Positions 34,869-46,361 of a stretch of 64,000 nt of DNA are shown here, one piece after another. Below the pieces are notes generated by a model. That model worked only from the letters and a program-made list of their open reading frames with translations. It searched no databases and had not been told where the DNA came from. Every line of letters starts with the position of its first letter. Positions within the stretch are counted from its first letter, which is position 1. The stretch is taken from assembly GCF_000058485.1 (NCBI RefSeq), contig NC_008278.1:4458962-4522961 (forward strand). Reading direction: 5' to 3'. The position numbers were made by a program, and so were the translations under genes. The DNA comes from Frankia alni ACN14a. Its GTDB lineage: Bacteria > Actinomycetota > Actinomycetes > Frankiales > Frankiaceae.

Positions 34869-36155
34869 TCAGACGGAACTCGTGGCGACCGGCCCGCGGC
34901 CCGCCGCCGGATCCGGGCCGCCGACCACGCCGTACCGGCCGAAGCGCACCCGCGGCGCACCGCCGGACGAGCCGGCGCCGCCGGACGAGCCGGCGCCGGC
35001 GTGTCCCGACATCCGCCGGCGCAGGCTGCGTGGCCGCATGTCGGCCCAGGTCAGCTCGATGTTGTCCAGGCAGTGCTGCCGGCTGCCCGTGACGGAGGTG
35101 TCGAACCAGCCGAGCGCGTTGGGTCGCCCGTGCGGCCACACCGAGTACTGCTGCTCCTGGTTGACGACCACCTTGAACGGACCCGTCGCGCCCGGCTCGG
35201 TCGGCGCCGGCCGCGCCGACTCGGCCACCGATTCCCCGGCCACCGATTCCCCGGCCACAGATGCCCCGGCCACAGATGCCCCGGCCATCGCCCGGGGCGT
35301 TTCGACGGTCGCCTTCCCGGCGGCGGTGTCGGCCGACCGGCGGCCGGCTCCGGCGTGGAACGGGCAGCTGTCGGCGACCGAGGCGTCGTCGCGCAGGTAG
35401 TACTGCTTCCATTCCCGGTTGGCCGGGTCGCCGTAGGAGCCGAGCAGCGGCGTCGAATCCACCTCGTCCGTCCGGGCGAGGCGTTCGCGAATGACTTTCC
35501 GTGCGGCCGCGCCCCGCGGGCTGGTCGGTTCCAGCCCGGTGAAGACCCAGCGCGGCTGGAACGTGATGGTGAAGACCGGACCGCTGCGGCTGCGCAGCCG
35601 CCGGTGCGCCGGCGTGTTGCAGACGACGAAGATGGGGGTGCCGCGGAAGCTGAACTCCCAGCCGGGATCGTCGGTGTCGGTCGGGATGTCCGACGGCCAG
35701 GGCTCGCCGTCACGGTCGTGCAGGTAGCTCAGGATCGACCAGAACCGCTGCTCGTAGGACAGGACGTCGTCGTTGTCCTGCCCCGCCGCCCCCTCGCCGG
35801 ATCCGAAGAACACGACCAGCGAGGTGTCCCGCGATATCGACTGGTAGACCGACAGGTAGGTGGCCAGGATGTCCGGCAGGACGGACCAGGTCCGCTCGTC
35901 GCGCAGATCCTCGACGAAACCGAACCGCAGCCCGCCCCTGTGGGCCGCGGCCACCGCGAAGACGCAGGGAAAGGGCTCGCTGTCGGACTTCAGCGTCGCC
36001 ATGATGTCCCGCGCGCATCCGGTGCCCCAGCCCGGCATCGGGCCGATGGCCAGATCCAGGATCTCCTCGCGCAACGCGTCGGTCGCGCCCGTCTGGCCGG
36101 TCTGGCCGGTCGCGCCGGCCGTGCTGCGCCCGCTGGCTTTCGGCGTGTCTCGCAC
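34869..36155 (-). CDS. YqcI/YcgG-family heme-type N-hydroxylase fused to MbtH-like domain
   Basis: A 428-residue fusion. Residues about 25-270 are a YqcI/YcgG (PF08892, GntA-like) domain: PCVFAVAAAHRGGLRFGFVE, LVVFFGSGEG, PIFVVCNTPAHRRLRSR, FQPRWVFTGLEP and the ending DSCPFH, with Cys264 and His267. Characterised members are heme enzymes that N-hydroxylate guanidine groups, including arginine. A linker of ASVAG/ESVAG units leads to an MbtH domain (about 325-390): FKVVVNQEQQYSVWPHGRP, then LGWFDTSVTGSRQHCLDNIE and LTWADMRPRSLRR. MbtH domains chaperone adenylation domains. The likely role is hydroxylating arginine for graminine while supporting the A domain encoded next. The start is GTG 36155. 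The C-terminal tail is Gly/Ser-rich and unrecognised. Confidence 0.85.
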   Translation of the reverse strand: MRDTPKASGRSTAGATGQTGQTGATDALREEILDLAIGPMPGWGTGCARDIMATLKSDSEPFPCVFAVAAAHRGGLRFGFVEDLRDERTWSVLPDILATYLSVYQSISRDTSLVVFFGSGEGAAGQDNDDVLSYEQRFWSILSYLHDRDGEPWPSDIPTDTDDPGWEFSFRGTPIFVVCNTPAHRRLRSRSGPVFTITFQPRWVFTGLEPTSPRGAAARKVIRERLARTDEVDSTPLLGSYGDPANREWKQYYLRDDASVADSCPFHAGAGRRSADTAAGKATVETPRAMAGASVAGASVAGESVAGESVAESARPAPTEPGATGPFKVVVNQEQQYSVWPHGRPNALGWFDTSVTGSRQHCLDNIELTWADMRPRSLRRRMSGHAGAGSSGGAGSSGGAPRVRFGRYGVVGGPDPAAGRGPVATSSV

Positions 36156-36177
36156 TGTTTGTTCTCTCTTTGCTCAG

Positions 36178-36201
36178 CCGCGGGCCGATCCCGACCCGCG
36201 G
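36178..36201. other. Inverted repeat upstream of the YcgG-MbtH gene
   Basis: CCGCGGG and CCCGCGG form a 7-bp stem around a 10-base loop in the 262-bp gap between the salicyl-AMP ligase gene and the YcgG-MbtH gene. It could attenuate or process the transcript at this point. The gap has no iron box that I can see. Confidence 0.45.
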
Positions 36202-36417
36202 TCGTGGGGTGCACTCAGTTCGAGCCGGCCGACGCGACTGCCGGTGAGGGAGGTGGTGCGGCTTCGTGTGGCCGTCCCTGGGAGGCGGGCACGGCCACGG
36301 GATGGCGGCGCGCGGCGCGGTTGCGCAGACCGGTGCAGACCCGGGCAAAACCGCTCAGATCCGCGCAGGCCTGCGCGGATCTGTCCAGGTCCGCGTCCGC
36401 GGCGGCGCCGGGCGGCG

Positions 36418-38150
<1,733 letters not shown>

Positions 38151-38154
<4 letters not shown>

Positions 38155-41100
38155 CGTTCGCTCCCGGCCGTGCGGGCAGCGTCGGGCAGTCCAGCGTCGT
38201 CGGACAGGCCGGCCCTGTCGAGGATGGCGACGGGGTCGAGGATGGCGACGGGGTCGAGGATCGCGGCGGGGTCGGGCGTGTCGGCGGGGCCGGGCGGCCC
38301 GACCGGGTCGAGCAGCCGCGCCTCGATCTCGTCGTCGGAAAGGCAGGCGATCTCCCAGATGATCGCCGCGACACGATCGAGCCGGCCGGGGGTGGACTCG
38401 GCCGCGCGCATGGCCTGCGCAAGCGCGGCGACCGTCGGCGCGCCGAAGAGCATGCGGACCGTCACTTCTCCGGTGTCGAGCTCGTCGCGCAGCCGGGCCA
38501 CCATCGCGGTGGCGAGCACGGAGTCGCCGCCGAGGGCGAAGAACTCGTCGGTGACTCCGAACGCTCCGGAGACCCCGAACTCCCCGGCGGCACCGACCGT
38601 GTCGGCGGCTCGGACTGTGTCGGCGGCTCGGACTGTGTCGGCGGCTCGGACTGTGTCGGCGGCTCGGACTGTGTCGGCGGCTCGGACTGTGTCCGTCACC
38701 CCGACCGTGTCGCGAGGCAGGATCTCCCGCCAGACTGAGAGGATCACCCGTTCCAGGTCGGAGGTCGGCGCGGTGGCGGCCGGCCGGGTCCCGTCCAGAT
38801 CGCGCTCGAGCAGGGCGCCGACCGCCTTGCGGTCGATCTTCCCATTGGCGCTCAGCGGGAGTTCGGCCACCGCGACGACCCGGTCGGGCACCATGTGCGG
38901 GGGCAGGACGGCCCGCAGGCCGGCGCGGACCGTCGCCAGGTCCGTCTGGTCGGCCAGGTCCGTCTGGTCGGCCGGATCCGTCTGGTCGGCCGGATCCGTC
39001 TGGTCGGCCGGGCGCGTCTGGTCGGCCGGGCGCGGTGGCCCCTCCGCCGCGGTCAGGACGACGACGGCCCCGAGCGCGCTCGGATGTCCGTCCGCGCCAC
39101 CGGTCAGCGCGGCCACCCCGGCGCGGACGCCGGGCACCGACGCGAGCGCCGCCTCGATCTCGCCCAGCTCCACCCGGAAGCCTCTGATCTTGACCTGATG
39201 GTCGCGGCGCCCCAGGAACTCGACGGTGCCGTCCAGAAGGTAGCGGGCGAGGTCGCCGGTGCGGTACCACCGCTCGCCCGCGTGGCGGACGAACCGGTCG
39301 GCCGTGCGCTCCGGGTCGCCCCGGTAGCCGCGGGCGACGCCGGCCCCGCCGATCCACAACTCGCCGACGACGTGGTCGGGGCAGTCGCGGCCCAGACCAT
39401 CGACCACGCGCAGCCGCACGCCCCGCAGTGGGGTGCCGTAGGGCACCGAGCGCCACGCGGGCGGCACCGGCCCGCCCCCGACGACCTCGCAGACGGTGGA
39501 GTGGATGGCCGTCTCGGTCGTGCCGCCGAGCCCGAGGAACCGGCAGCCGGCGACGGCGGCCTCAAGCCGGCCGGGCAGGTCGACCCCGACCCGGTCCCCG
39601 CCGAGGAGCACCGCGCGCAGGCTGGCCCCCAGCGGCACCCCGGTGGCCAGGACCAGGTCCAGCACCGCCGGCACGCAGTTGAGGATCGTGACCCGGTGGG
39701 CCGCGATGAGCTCGGCCCAGCGGGTGGCCTCGCGCCGGGACTCCTCGTCCACGACGACCACCGCGCCGCCGGACGACAGCGGGGCGAAGACGTCGAAGAC
39801 CGACAGGTCGAAGTCGAGAGCCGACACGCCCAGCGTGCGGTCGCCCGGGCCGAGGCCGAGCCGGTCGGCCAGGTCGTCAATGGTGTTCATCGCGGCCCGG
39901 TGGCTGACCTCGACGCCCTTGGGCTGCCCGGTCGAGCCCGAGGTGAACAGCACGTAGGCCGGTTCGTCCAGGCGGGCGGGATCGTCGGCCGCGCTCAGCG
40001 TGAGCGCCCCGGACGCAGTGGCCGCGCCGGCGGCGAGCGCGTCGTCGAGGCTGAGCGGCCGGACGCCGACCGGCCAGTCCGGCCCGGACGGTGCCGCCGA
40101 CCCATCGGCGGACGAGGCGCGATCGGCAGACGAGGCCCGATCGGCAGACGAGGCGGTGGACGGCACGGTGATGACCGTGCGCAGGCCGGCGGTGTCGACG
40201 ATCCGCGCGACCCGGGCCGCCGGCTGCTCCACCCCGATCGGCACGTAGGTCGCCCCGGCCGCCAGCACGCCGAGGATGGCGACGACCTGCTCCGGCCCCT
40301 TCGGCAGGCTGACGCCGACCAGGTCGCCCGGCCGCACGCTCCGGGCGACGAGCGCGCCGGCCACCGCCGTCGCCTGCCCGGCGAGCTCGCCGTAGGACAG
40401 CGACCGGCGCACCGGCGACTGTGCGCCGCCGGCCGGTGCGTCCCACACCAGGGCGGGTGCGTTCGGGTCGTCGCGGGCCGCCGCGAAGAACCCCTCGTGG
40501 AGCAGGCGGGTGGACAGCGGCCCGGCGATCGTGTTGACCCGGGCGCGCACCGCCCTCGTCGAGGCGTCGAGCAGGCCGTCGACGGGCTGGTCCCAGGCGA
40601 CGGCGGCCGCGCCGGTCACCGCGCTCCCGTCGGTCGGGCCGAGGTCGGCCAGGCCGCGCACGAGCCGTTCGAACACGCTGAACATCGCGTCGACGACGCC
40701 GGGCGCGAAGGTGTCCTCGCGGACGTCCCAGTTGACCAGCATGCCCCCGTCGAGCTCGGTGACCTGGGCGTCGAGCAGGACCTGCGGGCCCTGCGAGATG
40801 ATCCACTCCGGCTCGCCGAACTCCCGGCGCACCGAGGCGTCGAACAGCTCGCCGAGGCCGAGCGCGCTGGTGAACACGACCGGCGCGAGCACCGGTTCGC
40901 CGCGCAGGCGGCCCAGGTCACGCAGCACCTCGACGCCGGAGTAGTCGGCGTGGGCGGCGTCGGCGTGCAGCCGCGCCTGGAGGCGGCGGGCCCGCTCGAC
41001 GAACGGGATGCTGTCGGTCAGGTCGACCTCCAGCAGCACCGAGCTGGTGAAGTCGCCGACGATCCGGTTGACGTCGGGGTGGATCGGCTCGCGGTCGAAC

Positions 41101-43739
41101 AGGGGGACGTTGAGGAGGAATCGCGGCTGCGCGCTCCAGCCGCCGAGCACCTCGGCGAACGCGGTCGCGACGGCCATGGCCGGGGTGAGTCCGTGGCGGT
41201 GGGCCGCCCGGCCGAGGGCCGCACGGGCCGACGGCGGCAGCCGGAAGTGCCGCCGGGACACCCGGGGCGCTCCGCTCGGCGCGCCGGCGGCGCCCGGCTG
41301 CGGTGCCAGCGGGAGCTGCGGTGCCAGCGGGAGATGCGGTGCCAGCGGGAGCTGCGGTGCCCCCGGCAGGCCGGGCAGGCGGTCGAGCCAGGCCCGCCGG
41401 GCCTGCTCGGCCGCCGCGCGTGCGTCGACGTCGCGCTCCGCCCGGTAACGGCGGTAGGTGAAGGCCGGTGCCGGAGCCGGAGCGACCTCGTCCGGGCGCC
41501 CGTACTCCTCGGCCAGGTCGGCCAGCAGGACGCGGTAGCTGACCGCGTCGGCGGCGACCATGTCGACGTCGAGGTGGAACCGGGTGGTGCCGTCGGGCCG
41601 CAGGCTCAGCGCGGTCGAGAAGACCTCGCCCCGTTCGATGTCGAGCATCTGGTGGGACAGCCGGTCGCGCACCGCGGCCAGGCGCGCGGTGACCTCGTCG
41701 GCGTCCAGCTCGCGCAGGTCGTGCACGGTCAGGCCGCGCCAGCCCGAGCGCGCCTCGACGATCTGAGCGCCGTTGTCGGTGATCCGGGTCCGCAGCGCCT
41801 CGTGCCGCTCGACGAGACGCTCGATCGCGGCGGTCAGCCGGGCCGGCTCAAGACCGCTGCCGTCGAACTCCGTGTAAAGGTGGGCGGCGACGCCGCCGTA
41901 GGTCTGCCCGTCGCCGCGCCCGATCCAGTAGGCGTGCTGCATGTGCGCCAGCGGGAACTCGGCGCCGTCCATCTCGCCCTCGCCGGCCTCGACCCCGGCC
42001 ACCTCGACCCCGTTCGCCTCCGCTCCGGCGTGGGGCGTCGCGACGGTCGTCGGGCCGGCCGGGGCCGGCTCGCCGGCAGGTCCTTCGGCCCCTGGCTGGC
42101 GCGCGGCTGCGGGCTGCCGGCTGGCCAGCAGCGTGAACCAGCCGTCCACAGTCGGGTTCTCGGCCAGCTCCGCGAAGTTGACCTCGATGCCGGCCCGCCG
42201 CCACTGCCCGACCGCGCGGATGAGCGCGATCGACTCCAGGCCGCGCTCGAAGAGGTTGTCGTCGTCGGCGAGATCGGCCGGGTCCTCCTCGACGAGCTCG
42301 GCGGCGATGCACCGGAGCCTCTCGAGATCGTCGACCGCGGTCGCCGACGCCGACGCCGGGACCGGGACCGGGTCCGCCTGGACGGGTTGGGCTGACGGGA
42401 CCGGCTGGGCCGGCACGAGGAAGCGGCTGACGCTGCGCAGCTTCTCCTTCGTCTCCGTCAGCTCCCGCTCCGGGCGCGACGCCCCGACGACCCCGGCCCC
42501 GGCGCGCAGCCAGGTCCGGCCGCCGCGCTGGAACACCGTCCGCAGGACGAGGGCGGCGTCGAGGGCGCCGTCCGAGGTCGCGCTGATCACGGCACCGCTG
42601 TAGAGGCCGCGCGGCGACGGCTCGTAGCGCCGGATCGCCGCGCAGGCGGCGTCCTTGGGCACCCCGCTGGCGGTGACGGACGGGAAGACGGCCCCCAGGG
42701 CGTCCCACCCGTCGAAGCCGGCGGCGAGCCGGCCGCTGACCCGCGAGGCCAGGTGCTGCACGCTGCCCCGCTCGAGGACGGTCAGGAACTCGTCGACGAC
42801 CAGCGTGCCCGGCGCGCACAGCGGCCGGAGCTCGTCCTGAGCCACCTGCACCGACACCGCGTGCTCGTAGATCTCCTTCGGGTCGCGCAGCAGCGCCTCC
42901 CGCCGGGCCCGGTCGCCGCCCGGGCCGTCCGGCCCGACACCGCCGTCGAACGCCGTCGTGCCGGCCAGCGGCTGGGTGGAAACCCGGCCGTCGGCGCCGA
43001 CCTCGACCACGGTCTCCGGGCTGAACCCGATCGCGCGCACGCCGTCCAGATCGAGCAGGAAGGACCGGGCCGGGGTGTTGCCGCGCCGCCCCCGCTCGTA
43101 GGTCGCGACCAAGTCGATCTCGCCCTCGACGGGGACGACCCGGGAGAGGATCACCTTGCGGAACCGGCCGGCCTGGATGTCCTCGACGGCACCCGCCACG
43201 ATCCGCCGGTAGTCCTCGGCGCCGTGGTCGAGATCGGCCAGCGGCTGCGCCGGCCCCGGCTGCGCGTCGGCCGGACCGCCGATGGTCTCGGCCAGCGTGT
43301 CGAGGTCGGCCGCCTCGGCCGCGCGCAGCAGCGCGCCGTCCGCCGCCAGCCGCGCCTCGCGGGCCGGGATGACCAGGTGGACGAGCGGGTCGGGGCCGAC
43401 CGGCCCGGGCAGCCCGAGCGCCCGGGGTCCGAGTTCGAAGCCGGCCCAGCCGGCCGCCCGCCAGTCGGCGACCGGCAGGTTCGCCAGGACGCGGGCCAGG
43501 ACGCGCAGCGGCGCGCCGTCGACCGCCTCGACTCGCCAGTCCTCCCCGCCCGCGCGGTACCGGATCTCGTCCCAGGACAGGACGATCTCGGCCAGGACGC
43601 CCGAACCGCACAGCCAGGCGCCGTCGTGCTCGTAGACGCTCACCGGTGCCGCGGCGTGGCGGGCGAACCGCGCCGCCGCCGCCAGCGGATCGCCGGCGAG
43701 CGGCACCGTCCGTTCGTGGTAGACCACCGACGCCGTCAT
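38151..43739 (-). CDS. Salicylate synthase-ArCP-Cy-A-PCP fusion NRPS
   Basis: An 1862-residue fusion. Residues 1-445 are an MbtI-like salicylate synthase ([44 protein letters not shown]), converting chorismate to salicylate. An aryl carrier domain follows, with phosphopantetheine Ser503 in [10 protein letters not shown]. Next is a cyclisation domain with the DxxxxD motif ([12 protein letters not shown], near 727), then an adenylation domain with a pocket read as D-L-F-N-L-G-L-I-H-K. That pocket is nearest Cys codes but Ser or Thr cannot be excluded. A PCP with Ser1740 in GGDSVLA follows. Five DTVRAA repeats are inserted just before this PCP core. The product should be a hydroxyphenyl-thiazoline or -oxazoline unit. 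ATG 43739 overlaps the mbtH stop (ATGA). Confidence 0.92.
38601..38690 (-). repeat. Five 18-bp in-frame repeats inside the PCP domain
   Basis: Five tandem copies of GTCGGCGGCTCGGACTGT encode DTVRAA units in the loop before the carrier-protein serine. Similar in-frame repeats lie at about 38937-39025 (PADQTD units) and 41290-41360 (PLAPQL units) in the same gene. Confidence 0.85.
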
Positions 43740-44029
43740 CGCGCAGCGCCGGAGTCGACATCGCCGCGATTACCCTGCGCGTCCAGATCGCCCGCCGCCC
43801 CGCAGGCGGCCGCGCGGTCGGCCTCCATCCGGGTGATCAGGCTCGCCGGGCGTAGATCCGTCCAGTGGGCCTCGACGTACTCGAGGCAGGACGACCGGCT
43901 CGCGGCGCCGTGCACGCTCGTCCACCCGGCCGGTACGGGCGCGAATGTCGGCCACAGCGAGTGCTGACCCTCGGTGTTGGTCAGGACGAAGAAGCTGCCC
44001 TTGTCGTCATCGAACGGGTTGGTCGACAT
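43736..44029 (-). CDS. mbtH: MbtH family protein
   Basis: A 97-residue MbtH-like protein that binds and activates NRPS adenylation domains. The family core is complete: [33 protein letters not shown] and [18 protein letters not shown]. The last 25 residues extend beyond the usual 70-residue core. AGGAGA lies eight bases before ATG 44029. Its stop overlaps the start of the salicylate synthase-NRPS fusion gene. It is the first gene after an iron box, so it leads the iron-controlled biosynthetic transcript running down to 31461. A second MbtH domain occurs fused to the YcgG-type enzyme in the same operon. Confidence 0.95.
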   Translation of the reverse strand: MSTNPFDDDKGSFFVLTNTEGQHSLWPTFAPVPAGWTSVHGAASRSSCLEYVEAHWTDLRPASLITRMEADRAAACGAAGDLDAQGNRGDVDSGAAR

Positions 44030-44079
44030 GAGGTGCCGTCTCCTTGAATCTCAGCCCGCGACATCCGTCGCCGTTTCCC

Positions 44080-44098
44080 TTAAGTAAGGTTTACCTAA
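44080..44098 (-). promoter_or_regulatory. DtxR/IdeR-type iron box before mbtH
   Basis: The 19-mer TTAAGTAAGGTTTACCTAA (plus strand) is a near-palindrome resembling the actinobacterial iron box TTAGGTTAGGCTAACCTAA; on the minus strand it reads TTAGGTAAACCTTACTTAA. It lies about 50 bp upstream of mbtH. Iron-loaded DtxR/IdeR bound here would repress the operon. It is strikingly AT-rich against its surroundings. Confidence 0.8.
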
Positions 44099-44166
44099 AA
44101 TTGACACCTTCGTCTACCCCCCGCCCGCCGCCGACAATCTCCCGTTCTCGGCGCGCGCCGGCCGGC

Positions 44167-45342
44167 TCAGCCTCGGCGTAGCTCTCCGCTGAGCAGCCAG
44201 ATCAGGTAGAGACCGCCGATCGCGCCGGTGCTGAGCCCGACGGGCAGCTGGATCGCGTGCGGCAGCCGCTGCCCGGCGAAGTCCGCGGCCACCATGATCA
44301 GCGATCCCGTCAGCGCGGCGGGCACCAGGGACGTCGTCCCGGCCCGCACCAACCGGCGGGCTGTCTGCGGCGCGGCCAGCGCCACGAAGGCGATCGGACC
44401 CGCCGCCGCCGTGGCCACCGCGGTCAGGGCCACCCCGCAGACCACCAGCGACAGGCGCACCCGCTCGACCGGGATCCCCAGCGCGAGCGCGAGATCGTCC
44501 CCCAGCTCCACGATCTCGATGCGGCGGGCGAGGAGCAGGGTGATCGGCAGCAGGACGGCGAGTGCCGCCCACAGCGGGCCCGCGTACTCCCAGCTCCGGC
44601 CGTTGAGGCTGCCGACCAGCCAGCGCTGGGCCTCCTGCGCGGCGTCGAGCGAGGAGCGGCTGAGCAGGTAGGAGTTCACCGCCTCGGCGACCGCGGACAC
44701 CCCGATCCCGACGAGGATCAGCCGCGTCCCCTGCATGCCGCGGCGGTAGGCCAGGGCGTACACGAGCAGGGCCGTGACGAGCCCGCCGAGGATCGCGCCG
44801 GCCGGGGTGCCGATCGGACTGTCGGGGAAGACCAGGATGACCAGAAGCGCACCCGTCGCCGACCCCGTGGTGAAACCGATGATGTCGGGGCTGCCGAGCG
44901 GGTTGCGGGACAGGCTCTGGAACAGCGCTCCGGCCACGCCGAGCGCGGCACCCACCCCGATGCCGATCACCAGCCGGGGCAACCGGAACCGCGTCACGAT
45001 GATCTCCGCGCCCGGTGGGCCCGCGCCGAACAGGGTGCGCAGCACCTCGCCCACCGTCGCCGGGTACTCGCCGGTCATCAACGTCCAGACACCGAAGATC
45101 AGTACCAGCGCCGCCAGCACGACGCCGACCACGACGGCGCGCGGCCGGACCCGGATCGACACGCGGCCCGACAGCAACCGCACGGCCCGCCACGGAACCG
45201 GTTGAACCGGCTGAACCGGCTGAACCGGCGGCACCGGCGGCACCGGCGGCACCGGCGATCCAGTGTCGGCGGCGACCGCCCGGGTGCCTCCCACAGCGCC
45301 CCTGGCAGCGCCCCTCACAGCGCCACGGTCCGGCGGCGGCAC
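44167..45342 (-). CDS. FecCD-family iron-siderophore ABC transporter permease
   Basis: A 391-residue permease with about nine to ten membrane helices. Family marks: FRLPRLVIGIGVGAALGVAG, LFQSLSRNPLGSPDIIGFTT, LVGSLNGRSWEY and PIAFVALAAPQTARRLVR. It would pair with the adjacent FecCD protein to import the ferric siderophore delivered by the lipoprotein encoded at 55228. The first 50 residues contain Pro-Val-Gln repeats (PVPPVPPVQPVQPV) not typical of the family, so the start may lie further in. As drawn, GTG 45342 overlaps the upstream permease gene by 28 bases. No ATPase gene for this importer lies in the window. Confidence 0.92.
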   Translation of the reverse strand: MPPPDRGAVRGAARGAVGGTRAVAADTGSPVPPVPPVPPVQPVQPVQPVPWRAVRLLSGRVSIRVRPRAVVVGVVLAALVLIFGVWTLMTGEYPATVGEVLRTLFGAGPPGAEIIVTRFRLPRLVIGIGVGAALGVAGALFQSLSRNPLGSPDIIGFTTGSATGALLVILVFPDSPIGTPAGAILGGLVTALLVYALAYRRGMQGTRLILVGIGVSAVAEAVNSYLLSRSSLDAAQEAQRWLVGSLNGRSWEYAGPLWAALAVLLPITLLLARRIEIVELGDDLALALGIPVERVRLSLVVCGVALTAVATAAAGPIAFVALAAPQTARRLVRAGTTSLVPAALTGSLIMVAADFAGQRLPHAIQLPVGLSTGAIGGLYLIWLLSGELRRG

Positions 45343-46361
45343 AGGGCGATCAGGACGGGGGCTCCGATGAGGGCCGTGACGATCCCCGCCTCCAGCTCGC
45401 TCGGGGCCACGACGACCCGGCCGATCACGTCGGCCAACAGCACCAGGCCGGGCGCCAGCACCGCGGAGTAGGCCAGCACCCAGCGGTTGTCCGGCCCGGT
45501 GACCAGGCGGGCGGCATGCGGCACGGCCAGCCCCACGAACCCGATCGGCCCCGCGATCGCGGTGGCCGCCCCGGACGTCAACGTCACCGCGAGCGCGGCG
45601 ACGGCCCGGACCGTCCCGACCCGAACACCCAGCGCCCGCCCGGTCTCCTCCCCCAGCGCCAGCGCGTTGAGGCTCGAGCCGAGACCCAGGGCAAGCAGCG
45701 CGCCGACCACGGCGAAGGGGCCGACCTCCCAGACGATGGTCATCGGCCGACCCGCGAGCGACCCGACGGCCCAGAACCGGTAGCGGTCGAACGCCTGCCC
45801 GTCGATCAGGAGGACGGCCCCGATGAATGCGGTCAGTGCGGCGCTGACCGCGGCGCCGGCCAGCACCATGCGCTCGGGCGACGCGGCCCGGCCGAGCGAA
45901 CCGAGCGTGTGGACCACGACGGCGCTCGCCGCGGTGCCCGCCAGCGCGAACCAGACGTAGCCGGCCGGGGTGGACACTCCCAGGATCGCGATGGCGACGA
46001 CGACCGCCGCCGAGGCGCCGGTCTCGAGCCCCAGCAGGCCGGGATCGCCCAGCGGGTTGCGGGTCAGCCCCTGGATGACCGCCCCGGCCAGGCCCAGCGC
46101 GAGGCCGACCAGCACGCCGAGCACCGTGCGCGGCAGCCGCAGCTCGCGCACGATGAACGCGTCGTCGCTGCCGTCGTCGTGGCCGAGCGCGTGCCAGACG
46201 GTACCCAGGTCGATCTGCTTGGCGCCCACGGCGAGGCTGAGCGCGACGGCGCAGGCGAGGACGCCCAGCGCGACGACGAACCCGAGGCCGCGCACGAGCG
46301 GACGGTGCCGGTCGGCCCCGCCGCCGGCCGTGGCGCTGCGCACCTCGGTCGAGGTCAGCAT
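45315..46361 (-). CDS. FecCD-family iron-siderophore ABC transporter permease
   Basis: A 348-residue membrane permease of the FecCD family. Marks are RELRLPRTVLGVLVGLALGL, VIQGLTRNPLGDPGLLGLET, FWAVGSLAGRPM and GPIGFVGLAVPHAARLVTGP. It is the heterodimer partner of the next permease. ATG 46361 overlaps the end of the upstream ABC exporter gene by seven bases, tying import and export genes into one transcript. Predicted substrate is the ferric form of the siderophore made by this locus (inference from context). Confidence 0.93.
   Translation of the reverse strand: MLTSTEVRSATAGGGADRHRPLVRGLGFVVALGVLACAVALSLAVGAKQIDLGTVWHALGHDDGSDDAFIVRELRLPRTVLGVLVGLALGLAGAVIQGLTRNPLGDPGLLGLETGASAAVVVAIAILGVSTPAGYVWFALAGTAASAVVVHTLGSLGRAASPERMVLAGAAVSAALTAFIGAVLLIDGQAFDRYRFWAVGSLAGRPMTIVWEVGPFAVVGALLALGLGSSLNALALGEETGRALGVRVGTVRAVAALAVTLTSGAATAIAGPIGFVGLAVPHAARLVTGPDNRWVLAYSAVLAPGLVLLADVIGRVVVAPSELEAGIVTALIGAPVLIALCRRRTVAL

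Noticed and set aside
36156-36417. Possible iron box in the gap between salicyl-AMP ligase and YcgG-MbtH genes
   Set aside because: No sequence close to TTAGGTTAGGCTAACCTAA was found; only a hairpin is present.
38155-39456. Extended N-terminus for the salicyl-AMP ligase, up to 39456
   Set aside because: The extra sequence is Arg/Gly-rich shadow of the NRPS gene; the GTGA overlap at 38154 gives the natural start.
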